Of a stretch of DNA of 64,000 bases, positions 56,384 through 64,000 are shown one piece after another. Positions within the stretch are counted from its first letter, which is position 1; each line of letters begins with the position of its first letter. Source of the stretch: Aliarcobacter sp. Its GTDB lineage: Bacteria > Campylobacterota > Campylobacteria > Campylobacterales > Arcobacteraceae. The stretch lies in contig JAQVBE010000002.1 of NCBI GenBank assembly GCA_028690445.1, positions 62,001-126,000 on the forward strand. Direction: 5' to 3'. A model generated the notes under the pieces. It was not told the DNA's origin. It saw only the letters and a program-made list of their open reading frames with translations, and did not search any database. Position numbers and translations under genes: made by a program.

Positions 56384-57081
56384 TGGGATTAGATTTATAC
56401 GCAAAAGTTGAGCCTTATTTAGATTTTGAAGAGGAAGTTTACGCTTTACATAAAGAGTTTTTACGATTTGTAATGGTAAACGAACTTGATAATATCATCG
56501 ATATTGGTTGTGGTCAAGGATATTTTTTAGAGAATCTAAGAGTAAATAAAAAAAAATATTTTGGAATAGATTTAAGTGTTGAACAAATCAAAGTTTGCCA
56601 AGAGAAAAATTTAAATGCACAAGCAATAGCTTTAAAAGATGTAAAAGAAAAATTTGATTGCGCAACTGCAATTTTTGATGTTTTAAATTACATTCCAAAA
56701 AAAGATTTAAAAGCATTTATTCTTGCGACAAATATTGTCCTAAATCAAGGAGCTTATTTTATTTTTGATGTAAACTCGTATTTTGGGTTTGATGAAGTTG
56801 CTCAAGGATGCATTACTATTGATGTTGATGATAAATTTATCGCAATTGATGCAAACTTTGAAGATAATAAACTTCAAACAGATATAACTTTATTTGAAAA
56901 GCAAGAAAATGGATTGTTTTCTAAACAAAGGGATTCTATAATCCAAGAATATCATTCAAAAGAATTTTTGATAGAACTTTTAAAAGAATGCAATTTTGAA
57001 ATAAAAGAGATAAAAGAATTTAATTTACACACGCCTGAAAATGCTGATAAATTAATCTTTATTTGTAAGAAAATAGCCTAA
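56383..57081 (+). CDS. class I SAM-dependent methyltransferase
   Basis: A 232-residue cytosolic protein. Motif I is NIIDIGCGQGYFLENL (about 37-52), followed by YFGIDLSVEQIKVCQ, where the Asp binds the SAM ribose, and by CATAIFDVLNYIPK. The substrate is unknown; nothing in the fold points to DNA or protein. Its start overlaps the hisG stop as TAATG, so it is translationally coupled to hisG. A 57078-57108 hairpin (CTAACACAAAA/TTTTGTGTTAG) covers its stop. Confidence 0.85.
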   Translation: MGLDLYAKVEPYLDFEEEVYALHKEFLRFVMVNELDNIIDIGCGQGYFLENLRVNKKKYFGIDLSVEQIKVCQEKNLNAQAIALKDVKEKFDCATAIFDVLNYIPKKDLKAFILATNIVLNQGAYFIFDVNSYFGFDEVAQGCITIDVDDKFIAIDANFEDNKLQTDITLFEKQENGLFSKQRDSIIQEYHSKEFLIELLKECNFEIKEIKEFNLHTPENADKLIFICKKIA

Positions 57082-57108
57082 CACAAAATATTTAAACTTT
57101 TGTGTTAG
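57078..57108 (+). terminator. hairpin at the end of the coaX-hisG-methyltransferase group
   Basis: 11 bp perfect stem CTAACACAAAA/TTTTGTGTTAG with loop of nine. No T tract follows, so it may be an RNA 3' end or processing structure, not a clear terminator. Confidence 0.5.
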
Positions 57109-57138
57109 AGTAATAACACTAAAATACAAAGGTTTAAA

Positions 57139-57744
57139 ATGACATACCCACAATTTTTTGATAATATCCCAAAAATAAAACTGCAAGATGATTTGGCTTC
57201 TTTATTAGGAGCATTTGAAGATGGATTTATAGAATATTCATATTTAGATAGCGTAAAAAGTGCAGGGCATTCGTGTCCAACTGTTTTAGGCGCGTATCTT
57301 ATGGTTCTAGAGGGATTAAAAGCCTTACATGAAAATGAAGTTCCAAAACGAGGAAATATTTTAATTGAATTCAAAGAAAATCAAACAACAGGAGTTGCAG
57401 GAGTTATAGGAAGTGTTATGACAAATATCACAGGTTCTACTACAACTAATGGTTTCAAAGGACTTGCTGGAAAATATGATAGAAATCATTTAATGAATTT
57501 TGAGAAAAACATAGATGGTGCAAGTGTTAGATTTACAAGACTTGATACACAAAAAAGTGTAGATGTTTTTTATGATGCAAGTAGTATTTCAGCTCATGCT
57601 GATATGAACTTTTTAATGCAAAAATCTGTTCAAGGAAGTGCTACAAATGAAGAAAAGCTTGAATTTGGTAAACTTTGGCAACAAAGAGTTGAAGATATTT
57701 CAAATAGTGTGAATAAAGTTATAAGAGTAGATATAAAAGAGTAA
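57139..57744 (+). CDS. FmdE-like protein
   Basis: A 201-residue soluble protein. AGHSCPTVLGAYLMVLEGLKAL (about 48-69, given in part) resembles the G-H-x-C-P segment of the FmdE/FwdE family, named from formylmethanofuran dehydrogenase operons; many bacterial members have no methanogenic link. His and Cys in this segment may bind metal or a cofactor. The later NQTTGVAGVIGSVMTNITG region is glycine-rich. No molybdenum or formate genes are nearby. The call is by one motif and overall shape. Confidence 0.5.
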   Translation: MTYPQFFDNIPKIKLQDDLASLLGAFEDGFIEYSYLDSVKSAGHSCPTVLGAYLMVLEGLKALHENEVPKRGNILIEFKENQTTGVAGVIGSVMTNITGSTTTNGFKGLAGKYDRNHLMNFEKNIDGASVRFTRLDTQKSVDVFYDASSISAHADMNFLMQKSVQGSATNEEKLEFGKLWQQRVEDISNSVNKVIRVDIKE

Positions 57745-57758
57745 TTCTTTTATATCTA
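57728..57758. terminator. bidirectional terminator, FmdE-like gene / trpS
   Basis: 12-13 bp stem TAGATATAAAAGA/TCTTTTATATCTA-like with loop GTAAT; the plus-strand stop (57742-57744) is in the loop and the trpS stop lies six bases further on. Confidence 0.75.
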
Positions 57759-57763
57759 TTTTC

Positions 57764-58729
57764 TCAGATTAATCCGACAGCATCTCTAATAATTTCCATT
57801 TTAGCAGCTGCAATTTTTCTAGCTTTTTGCGCTCCAAAAGCTAATATTTCTCTTACTTCTTTTTTATTGTTTAAGTAATATTCTCTTTTTTCTTCATAAG
57901 GTGCAAAATATTCATTTATTTTTTCAAGTAAAGTTATTTTAAAATGACCATATCCTTCGCCTGGAGTTTCATATCTTTTTTGTAAATCTTTTAATTCATT
58001 TTCATTCATAAATAGTTTACATAAAGTATAGATATTGCAGTTCTCCCACTCTTTTGGCTCATCTAATTCTCTTGAGTCTGTTACTATTCCCATAACTTGT
58101 TTTTTTCTTTGTTTTGCTGTTGTGAACATATCAATTGTGTTGTTATATGATTTTGACATTTTTGCTCCATCAGTTCCTGGAACTGTAGCTACCACTTCAT
58201 CAACTCTTGATTCTGGTAAAACAAAAATCTCTTTTCCATAAGCGTGATTGAATGAAGTTGCAATATCTCTTGTCATCTCAACGTGTTGAATTTGATCTTT
58301 TCCTACAGGCACGATATTTGAATCAAACAATAAAATATCAGCAGCCATTAAAACTGGATATGAAAACAGTCCGTGATTTGCTTGAATTCCTCTTGTTGTT
58401 TTGTCTTTGTAAGAGTGAGCTCTCTCTAATAGTCCCATAGAAGTGTGATTTGATAATAGCCAGTACAGTTCAAGAACCTCTTTTACATCGTGTTGTACCC
58501 AAAATGTTGATTTTTCTGGGTCCATTCCAAGTGCTAAAAAGTTAATTGCTGCTTCATAAGTGTTGTTTTCTAGAGCTTCTTTATCTTTCACCGATGTTAA
58601 AGCATGATATGATGCTAAAAATGCAAAAAGTTCACCTTCATTTTGTGACTCTATCATTTTTTTTACCATACCAAAATAGTTTCCTATGTGTATTGTCCCT
58701 GATGGTTGAATACCTGATAAAATTCTCAA
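57764..58729 (-). CDS. trpS: tryptophanyl-tRNA synthetase
   Basis: A 321-residue class I synthetase that charges tRNA-Trp. The HIGH-type motif is HIGN (14-17) in GTIHIGNYFG, and KMSKS is at 190-194. The start is TTG at 58729, in frame with the conserved LSGIQPSG and with AAGGA eight bases upstream; the nearby ATG at 58734 is out of frame. Confidence 0.97.
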   Translation of the reverse strand: MRILSGIQPSGTIHIGNYFGMVKKMIESQNEGELFAFLASYHALTSVKDKEALENNTYEAAINFLALGMDPEKSTFWVQHDVKEVLELYWLLSNHTSMGLLERAHSYKDKTTRGIQANHGLFSYPVLMAADILLFDSNIVPVGKDQIQHVEMTRDIATSFNHAYGKEIFVLPESRVDEVVATVPGTDGAKMSKSYNNTIDMFTTAKQRKKQVMGIVTDSRELDEPKEWENCNIYTLCKLFMNENELKDLQKRYETPGEGYGHFKITLLEKINEYFAPYEEKREYYLNNKKEVREILAFGAQKARKIAAAKMEIIRDAVGLI

Positions 58730-58771
58730 ATCATAATCCTTGTTTTTTTGAAAATATTATATCAAAAGTAA

Positions 58772-59311
58772 CTAAAAGATTAGTATTTTAAAGCCAATAA
58801 GAATTAAAACAACTCCACCAAGAAGTTCAGCTTTTGTTTCATATTTATCTCCGCCTTTTTGCCCAATATAAACACCTAAAATACTGAATAAAAAAGTTAT
58901 TATTCCAATAAGAAATAAAGATAAATAAACATTTAAATCAAAAAGATGTAAAGTAAATCCAGCAGCCATGGCATCAATGCTTGTAGCAATTGCTAAAGTT
59001 AATAAAATTTTATTTGATATTTTTGTTATCTCTTCTTCAACATTTTCATTTAAGGCTTCATATATCATTTTTCCACCAATAATTACTAATAATACAAAAG
59101 CAATAACGCTATCATAACCTTGAATATATTCTTTTAGTCCAATTCCTCCAAGGTAACCAATAAATGGCATTAATGCTTGAAAAATACCAAAAAATAATCC
59201 AGCTTTTAATGCTAAGATTTTTATATCACCTTTATTTTTTATTCCAAGCCCAATAGAAACAGCAAAAGCATCCATACTAAGAGCGAATGATAAGATTATA
59301 ATTTCTAACAT
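58772..59311 (-). CDS. mntP: putative manganese efflux pump MntP
   Basis: A 179-residue inner-membrane protein with six helices in two repeats. Each repeat has a conserved acidic motif in the membrane: LSFALSMDAFAVSIGLG (about 7-23) and ATSIDAMAAGFTL (about 109-121). These aspartates are the metal sites of the MntP/YebN family. The upstream region shows no yybP-ykoY-type manganese riboswitch that I can recognise. It lies 42 bases upstream of trpS on the same strand. Confidence 0.92.
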   Translation of the reverse strand: MLEIIILSFALSMDAFAVSIGLGIKNKGDIKILALKAGLFFGIFQALMPFIGYLGGIGLKEYIQGYDSVIAFVLLVIIGGKMIYEALNENVEEEITKISNKILLTLAIATSIDAMAAGFTLHLFDLNVYLSLFLIGIITFLFSILGVYIGQKGGDKYETKAELLGGVVLILIGFKILIF

Positions 59312-59450
59312 AATTTTCCTTTTAATAAAAGATGGAATTGTAACTAAATATATTAAATATTTAAAAATAAATAAAAAATTAAAAGAGAAATAGAAGATTA
59401 TGCTTATGACTTTTTAAATGAAACAGGAATAAACTTTATTAAAAGATAGT

Positions 59451-59456
59451 TATAAT
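59451..59456 (+). promoter_or_regulatory. -10 element of the 59497 gene
   Basis: TATAAT in GATAGTTATAATCTCT, 41 bases upstream of the ATG at 59497. AAAGGA serves as ribosome-binding site. Just upstream (about 59377-59449) a short coding-like stretch with stop (EIEDYAYDFLNETGINFIKR) has no start codon. Confidence 0.55.
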
Positions 59457-59496
59457 CTCTTTATGATACAATTGCAAAAATTAATAAAGGATAATA

Positions 59497-59703
59497 ATGG
59501 CAGCTGTAATAGTTGAAAAAGCATGTGGTTGTTTTAGAAATTCAGATTTCGAACAAGAAACACAATTTGATACAATAGATGAAGCATTAGAAAAAGCAAA
59601 TGAAATGTGTATAATTATGAATGAAGATTTTTGTCATAAACACAAATTTAAAACAGAATATGTTGATGGTAATGTAATTATAAAAATGGAAATGAACGGA
59701 TAA
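59497..59703 (+). CDS. small Cys/His-containing protein
   Basis: A 68-residue acidic cytosolic protein: KACGCFRNSD near the N terminus and NEMCIIMNEDFCHKHKFK in the second half give four cysteines and two histidines that could bind a metal. I do not recognise the family. It has its own promoter and an AAAGGA site. A weak CTCT/AGAG hairpin with T7 (59723-59741) follows it. Confidence 0.65.
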   Translation: MAAVIVEKACGCFRNSDFEQETQFDTIDEALEKANEMCIIMNEDFCHKHKFKTEYVDGNVIIKMEMNG

Positions 59704-59777
59704 ATTTAACTTATCATCTAATCTCTTTGTAGAGTTTTTTTAGCTACAATGCACAAAAAATAATACAAAGAGCAAAG

Positions 59778-61019
59778 ATGATAGATATAAAACTACTACA
59801 AAAAGATTTTGAATATGTTGTAACAGCTTTACAAAAAAAAGGTGTTGACAACGAACTTTTAAATAACCTAAAAACTCTTGCAATTAATACAAAACAAAAA
59901 AGACAAGAGATGGAAGATGTAACAGCTGAGCAAAATGTTCTTTCAAAAGAGTTTGGAAGATACAAAAAAGAGAACTTAGATATTACGACACTTCAAGAAA
60001 ATATAAATAATTTAAAAAATAAAAAACAAGAATTAGAAGAAGAAGTTAGAGTTTTAGAAGAAGAATTAACTTCAATTATTCTAGGTGTTCCAAATATGCC
60101 AGATGAAAATGTTCCTTATGGCGCAGATGAAAATGAAAATGTAATTTTAGAAGTTGTTGGGCAAAAACCAACTTTTTCATTTGAACCAAAAGAGCATTGG
60201 GATTTAAACAATGGTTGGATTGATTTTGAAAGAGGTGTAAAAATAGCAAAATCAAGATTTGCTGCACTTAGAGGTGATGGAGCAAGATTAGAAAGAGCTT
60301 TAATCAACTATATGCTTGATTTTAATAGAGAGCGAGGTTTTAATGAATGGTATGTTCCCTTTATGGCAAACTCAAATACTCTTCAAGGAACTGGGCAACT
60401 TCCAAAATTTGCTGATGATTTATTTAAAATTGAAGGTGAAGATTTATATCTAATTCCAACTGCTGAGGTATCTTTAACAAATCTATTTAATGACGAAATT
60501 TTGGAAGCAGATGAACTTCCAATGTTACTTACTTCTTATACTCCTTGTTTTAGAAAAGAAGCTGGAAGTGCAGGACGTGATACAAGAGGATTAATTAGAC
60601 AACATCAATTTGATAAAGTTGAAATGGTTGCAATTACAACTCCTGAGCAATCAGAAGAAGTTTTTCAAAGAATGGTAGCTTGTGCATCTGATTTATTAAC
60701 TTCTTTAGGTCTTCCTCATCAAAAAATGCAATTATGTACAGGTGATTTAGGATTTAGTGCTTCAAAAACTATTGACTTAGAAGTTTGGTTACCTGGTCAA
60801 AATAAATATAGAGAAATTTCATCAATCTCAAATACAAGAGATTTCCAAAGTAGACGAGCAAAAATCAGATATAAAGATGCAAACAAAAAAAATATTTTAA
60901 CGCATACTTTAAATGGTTCATCTTTAGCTGTTGGAAGAACTCTTGTGGCTATTATGGAAAATTATCAAAATGAAGATGGAAGTGTTAGAATTCCAGAAGT
61001 TCTTAAAAAATATATGTAA
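59778..61019 (+). CDS. serS: seryl-tRNA synthetase
   Basis: SerS charges tRNA-Ser. The 413-residue chain has the N-terminal antiparallel coiled coil (about 28-98) that grips the long variable arm, then the class II core: motif 2 [20 protein letters not shown] and motif 3 [20 protein letters not shown] -10-like TACAAT (59745-59750) precedes it and the ribosome-binding site (AAAGAGC) is weak. It is closed by the strong terminator at 61037-61073. Confidence 0.97.
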   Translation: MIDIKLLQKDFEYVVTALQKKGVDNELLNNLKTLAINTKQKRQEMEDVTAEQNVLSKEFGRYKKENLDITTLQENINNLKNKKQELEEEVRVLEEELTSIILGVPNMPDENVPYGADENENVILEVVGQKPTFSFEPKEHWDLNNGWIDFERGVKIAKSRFAALRGDGARLERALINYMLDFNRERGFNEWYVPFMANSNTLQGTGQLPKFADDLFKIEGEDLYLIPTAEVSLTNLFNDEILEADELPMLLTSYTPCFRKEAGSAGRDTRGLIRQHQFDKVEMVAITTPEQSEEVFQRMVACASDLLTSLGLPHQKMQLCTGDLGFSASKTIDLEVWLPGQNKYREISSISNTRDFQSRRAKIRYKDANKKNILTHTLNGSSLAVGRTLVAIMENYQNEDGSVRIPEVLKKYM

Positions 61020-61036
61020 CATAAAATAAAGTAAAT

Positions 61037-61073
61037 AAAAAAGGGAGAAGTTGTCCAACTTCTCCCTCTTTTT
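61037..61073 (+). terminator. terminator after serS
   Basis: Perfect 11 bp stem GGGAGAAGTTG/CAACTTCTCCC (61043-61053 with 61056-61066), flanked by A-rich and T-rich runs. The rest of 61074-61309 is AT-rich; an AAGGAG with a 9-codon frame near 61200 is the only other structure, and I see no gene in it. Confidence 0.9.
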
Positions 61074-61309
61074 GGACTTTAAGTTTTATATAAAAATAGT
61101 TTATAAAATATATATAATAAAACTTTTAATTTTTTTGGAAGAAATAAAAAAGAAGCTTTATCTTAAAAAAAATCTTATAGAAACAAAATTTCTTAACTAA
61201 GGAGAGTGAAAGTAGACAAAACCTCTTATTTGTAAAATTATACATGCTTAAAACTTAAAGAATGCTATTTTAATGCTACGGTTATAGATAATTATTTAAA
61301 TTAAAAAAA

Positions 61310-61687
61310 CTACTTTACAAAAACTTTCGTATCATAAATTTTATCATCAATCTTAATTTCAATATAGCCTTTTGAAACATTGTAATGTTTAAAAGTTAAT
61401 TCTTCTGCAATATAAATCTTTTGTTTATTATAAATAGGAATAGAACTTTCAAAGTAACCTAAAGATTTTCCTATTTTTACTTCAATTTTTTTATTTCTAA
61501 TTTTACCAAATACAATTATTTTTGAAAAACAAATTCCATTATAATCTTGATCAGTAATTTTCTTATGTTGAATATTCTCACCCGTTCCTTTTTCATGAAA
61601 AACTGCTACTGCATAAGATACCTGAATATCAGAATTTGCTGCAAAAAGTGTAAAGCTTATAAAAAGTATAAATATTAGTATTCTCAT
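61310..61687 (-). CDS. exported protein of unknown function
   Basis: A 125-residue protein with a signal peptide (1-17, ending LFAA) and a mature chain rich in beta-strand character (KIEVKIGKSLGYFESSIPIY, in part). There is one Cys after the signal region, so it is unlikely to carry disulfides. The mature protein may be a small beta-barrel or beta-sandwich of the periplasm. I do not recognise the family. It is a single gene divergent from the 61806 cassette. Confidence 0.6.
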   Translation of the reverse strand: MRILIFILFISFTLFAANSDIQVSYAVAVFHEKGTGENIQHKKITDQDYNGICFSKIIVFGKIRNKKIEVKIGKSLGYFESSIPIYNKQKIYIAEELTFKHYNVSKGYIEIKIDDKIYDTKVFVK

Positions 61688-61760
61688 AAAAAATATTACT
61701 ATATTTTAGTGTAAATTTGTATAAAAGAGGACTTATATTGATAACTATCAAGGAATTATT

Positions 61761-61766
61761 TATAAT
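61761..61766 (+). promoter_or_regulatory. -10 element of the DUF2249 gene
   Basis: TATAAT in ATTTATAATTAAG, 40 bases before the ATG. A second TATAAT at 61786-61791 lies too close to the ribosome-binding site (AAGGAGAAG) to be the promoter. Confidence 0.5.
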
Positions 61767-61805
61767 TAAGGGTTATTATTTTAATTATAATTTAAGGAGA
61801 AGAAA

Positions 61806-62150
61806 ATGGGTATTCCACAAAATGCAAAACAAATTGAAGTGAATGGTGCAACAGTACCATTTTTTGAAGATGAAGAAGCTTATTATTTTGATTCAAGCTT
61901 AACAGGTCCGCCTGAACCAATGGTAAATGCGATGGTTGGGCTACAATTACTTGATGATAAACATAAATTAGTAATGATAAATCACAAGGCTCCAATGGGA
62001 TTATTTCCTAAAATACAAGATTCATTTAACTATGAAATAGTTGAATTACCTAATGATAAAGTAAAAGTAATTTTTATAAAAAAAACTAATACAAGTGTAA
62101 ATCTAAATAGTGCAGATAGTTCTTGTAGTGGTTCTGGATGTATGCATTAA
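61806..62150 (+). CDS. DUF2249-like protein with C-terminal CxxxxC
   Basis: A 114-residue cytosolic protein. The core LVMINHKAPMGLFPKIQDSFNYEI (in part) and VKVIFIKK fit the DUF2249 family, a TusA-like two-layer fold often found beside nitrogen-oxide or haem-copper oxidase genes. The C-terminal tail SSCSGSGCMH has two Cys and a His, a possible redox or metal site not in most members. It has AAGGAG upstream and is followed three bases later by the membrane protein at 62154, so the two are cotranscribed. Confidence 0.65.
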   Translation: MGIPQNAKQIEVNGATVPFFEDEEAYYFDSSLTGPPEPMVNAMVGLQLLDDKHKLVMINHKAPMGLFPKIQDSFNYEIVELPNDKVKVIFIKKTNTSVNLNSADSSCSGSGCMH

Positions 62151-62153
62151 AAA

Positions 62154-63389
62154 ATGAATATATCACAACAATTTGCCCCACCATTTAAACTTGTAGGAAG
62201 TTTCTTTATTAGTGCTATGATTATGTTTTTTATAAGCATATTATTACTTTTTAATCTTGATATAAATCTGATTCATACGCAAAATAGTTTAGTTTTATCT
62301 TGGGTGCATTTGTATTTATTAGGTTTTGTTATGATGAGTATTTTTGCTTCAATGGCACAACTTTTACCAGTAGTTTTAGAAGTTGAACATTTTTCTATTG
62401 ATTTATATTATGTTGTAAATCCATTACTTTTTATGGGAACTACACTAATATTTATTGGTTTTTATAAATATCCCATGGTTTTATCTTATGGTGGAGTTAT
62501 TGTTTTTATTTCATTTTTCATTTTTCTATTAGAAAGTTTTTTAACTATTAAAAAAGTAAAAAAATTAAATTTTTTATCAAGTACAGTTTTAGTTGCAAAT
62601 ATATTTTTGTTTTCAGGATTAGTTGTTGCTATTGTTTTATCTTTTGTTTATTCAGGAGTATTATTTCTTAATATAAAAGCTTTGATGTTATCTCATATAT
62701 ATTTAGTTTTTGTGGGGTATTTGGGAATTACGATTATTTCAATGAGTTATATTTTGATTCCAATGTTTTGGCTTTCTCATTCATTTAATAATATATATTT
62801 AAAAATAGCATTTTATAAGATTAGTTTTGGTGTTGTTTTAGTTATTTTTAGCCAAATATTTGACCTTTATGTATTTGAATATTTAGGATATTTTGAAGTA
62901 TTACTTGGATTTATTTTCTTTATTTATCAATTATATTTGATATTTAAAACTAAAGTTAGAAAACAAAAAGATATATATTATAAATATATTGTATTTTCAG
63001 TTATAAATTTTATTATCGCTTTAGTTTTAGTTTGTTTTTATTTTGTATTATCAAATGATTATTTATTATTTATTTCTGGATTTATATTTTTATTAGGTTT
63101 TTTAACATCAATTATCACAGCTCATTTATATAAAATTATTCCTTTTTTAGTTTGGTTTCATAGATTCTCAAGCTTAGTTGGAAAACAAAAAGTTCCTATG
63201 TTGGCTGATATGGTACCTGTAAAAAGTTCAGATTTTGGTTTTGCTTTTTATTCACTTGGGTTTATTCTAAGTTTAATAGCTTTTATTTTTAGTAGTGATA
63301 TTTTATTTAAATCGGCAGTTAGTTTTTTATTTGTAGGGACATCTTTTATCGTAAAAGATGTTTTTTATATCATAAATTTTAAAGGATAA
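62154..63389 (+). CDS. polytopic membrane protein with internal His-motif repeat
   Basis: A 411-residue inner-membrane protein with about 12 hydrophobic helices. Two segments repeat the same pattern: WVHLYLLGFVMMSIFASMAQLLPV (His52) and LSHIYLVFVGYLGITIISMS (His181); both read H-[LI]-Y-L-x3-G-[FY] and end in L-[LI]-P. A third set is in ITAHLYKIIPFLVWFHRFSS (His324, His336), followed by VPMLADMVP. Such His-containing helices resemble haem-copper oxidase subunit I or NnrS-type haem proteins, but the copper-site His set is not evident. With DUF2249 and DUF59 genes on either side it forms a cassette. Function unknown. Confidence 0.65.
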   Translation: MNISQQFAPPFKLVGSFFISAMIMFFISILLLFNLDINLIHTQNSLVLSWVHLYLLGFVMMSIFASMAQLLPVVLEVEHFSIDLYYVVNPLLFMGTTLIFIGFYKYPMVLSYGGVIVFISFFIFLLESFLTIKKVKKLNFLSSTVLVANIFLFSGLVVAIVLSFVYSGVLFLNIKALMLSHIYLVFVGYLGITIISMSYILIPMFWLSHSFNNIYLKIAFYKISFGVVLVIFSQIFDLYVFEYLGYFEVLLGFIFFIYQLYLIFKTKVRKQKDIYYKYIVFSVINFIIALVLVCFYFVLSNDYLLFISGFIFLLGFLTSIITAHLYKIIPFLVWFHRFSSLVGKQKVPMLADMVPVKSSDFGFAFYSLGFILSLIAFIFSSDILFKSAVSFLFVGTSFIVKDVFYIINFKG

Positions 63390-63393
63390 TTTT

Positions 63394-63693
63394 ATGTACA
63401 CAAAAGAAGAGATTTTTAAAGCAGTTTCAACAGTAAATGACCCAGAAGTTGGCTTTAATCTAGTAGAAATGGGTTTAATTTATGATGCTGTTTGTGATGA
63501 AAAAATGAATGTAATTGTTACAATGACGCTAAGTACAAAAGCTTGTCCTTTGCATCAAATGATTTTACAATGGGTTGAAGAGGCAGTTTTAAGAGAACTT
63601 GAAAAAGTTGAACATGTTGAGATTGATTTAGTTTGGGAACCAGCTTGGAATATTTCAATGGCGACAGACGAAGTAAAACAAAAACTTTCTTAA
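63394..63693 (+). CDS. DUF59/MIP18-family protein (Fe-S assembly type)
   Basis: A 99-residue cytosolic protein. VNDPEVGFNLVEMGLIYD (about 14-31) and LSTKACPLHQMI with the reactive Cys (about 51) are the standard motifs of the family, which includes SufT and PaaD. Members insert or mainture Fe-S clusters in specific targets. It starts four bases after the membrane protein, so it belongs to the same transcript. The target here could be a metal site of the neighbouring protein. The terminator at 63699-63728 closes the unit. Confidence 0.85.
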   Translation: MYTKEEIFKAVSTVNDPEVGFNLVEMGLIYDAVCDEKMNVIVTMTLSTKACPLHQMILQWVEEAVLRELEKVEHVEIDLVWEPAWNISMATDEVKQKLS

Positions 63694-63698
63694 GTAAA

Positions 63699-63728
63699 TA
63701 TAGTTAGATTAATTTTAATCTAACTATA
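63699..63728. terminator. bidirectional terminator, DUF59 / PAS gene
   Basis: Perfect 14 bp stem TATAGTTAGATTAA/TTAATCTAACTATA with a two-base loop, six bases after the DUF59 stop and overlapping the stop of the convergent gene. Confidence 0.8.
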
Positions 63729-64000
63729 AATAACTCTTCTTGTACTTTCATTTGCATCTTTTTTAAGTTGATCATAAAGTAGTTGATATTTTATCTTTTC
63801 ATCAAAAGAAATAGGTGTTCTAATTGATTTATATTCAATTAAAACTCCATCTTTGTAAACTCTAGAAACTTCAGCATAAACCCAATAAAAACCTTCATCT
63901 TTCCTTTTGTTTTTTACAACTCCACTCCATGAACCATTTATATCTAATTCTTTCCAAAGCTCTTTGAAAATAGATTTTGGCATATCAGGATGTCTTACAA
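63720..64000 (-). CDS. PAS-domain protein, CetB/Aer-like, partial
   Basis: The 3' end of an open frame that runs off the right edge. The visible 93 residues begin VRHPDMPKSIFKELWKEL and contain SWSGVVKNKRKDEGFYWVYAEV (in part), the second half of an Aer-type PAS domain, which binds FAD in energy-taxis receptors. The protein ends about 25 residues after the domain, with no HAMP or signalling helix, as in Campylobacter CetB-type single-PAS proteins that work with a separate receptor. The Met at 63983 is internal, since the frame stays open upstream. Confidence 0.7.
   Translation of the reverse strand, partial: VRHPDMPKSIFKELWKELDINGSWSGVVKNKRKDEGFYWVYAEVSRVYKDGVLIEYKSIRTPISFDEKIKYQLLYDQLKKDANESTRRVIYS

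Noticed and set aside
59377..59449. Short coding-like stretch upstream of the 59497 gene as a gene
   Set aside because: It has no start codon and is closed upstream by a stop; at most it is a tiny remnant.
61200..61235. Nine-codon frame after AAGGAG downstream of serS
   Set aside because: The spacing to the GTG is about one base and there is no conserved feature; it is chance in AT-rich DNA.

Overview
The window is AT-rich and gene-dense and reads as chromosome of an Arcobacter-type member of the Campylobacterota (formerly Epsilonproteobacteria). The main clues are a fumarate reductase in the Wolinella order frdC-frdA-frdB with all FrdC haem ligands, a UbiD-family decarboxylase of the type used for menaquinone, an adjacent pair of bacterial dynamins as in Campylobacter, and rpmF-plsX-fabH and murI-dnaX clusters. 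Unlike Campylobacter and Helicobacter it carries nuoE and nuoF. No rRNA, tRNA, intact mobile element or CRISPR array was found.

Layout. 1-5478: methylcitrate (propionate) genes prpB (3' end), prpC, acnD, prpF. 5602-13250: GAF-GGDEF protein, isochorismatase-like hydrolase, hemC, a DsbC-like protein, dnaX, murI, gdhA. 13401-19866: UDG-like protein, rho, peroxiredoxin, ferredoxin, ndk, and the DUF177-rpmF-plsX-fabH cluster. 19951-20504: decayed integrase-like fragment and gene debris. 20547-31013: recQ, small exported protein, HPP protein, glycosyltransferase, YgjP-like metalloprotein, a membrane GGDEF protein and two dynamin-like GTPases. 31117-34633: frdBAC on the minus strand. 34844-49355: a full nuo operon on the minus strand (nuoA, B, CD, E, F, then gltA, then G to N). 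49486-61019: patB-like aminotransferase, ubiD, yjjPB exporter, a small unknown protein, an Abi_C-domain protein, coaX, hisG, methyltransferase, FmdE-like protein, trpS, mntP, small Cys/His protein, serS. 61310-64000: exported unknown, then DUF2249 protein, His-containing polytopic membrane protein and DUF59 protein, ending in a partial PAS protein.

How it works together. The window covers much of a branched respiratory and oxidative core: citrate synthase, the methylcitrate cycle feeding succinate and pyruvate, menaquinone-linked fumarate reductase, complex I and a possible dicarboxylate exporter (YjjPB). The most unusual points are (1) gltA placed inside the nuo operon, (2) a NuoF that keeps FMN and Fe-S features but has lost conserved residues of the NADH pocket, next to a NuoG about half the usual size, and (3) a three-gene cassette (61806-63693) joining a DUF2249 protein, an orphan membrane protein with an internal His-motif repeat, and an Fe-S assembly-type DUF59 protein. 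Several start codons were reassigned from Shine-Dalgarno position (dnaX, nuoF, nuoA, hisG). Convergent gene pairs are mostly closed by compact bidirectional hairpins that overlap or abut their stop codons.
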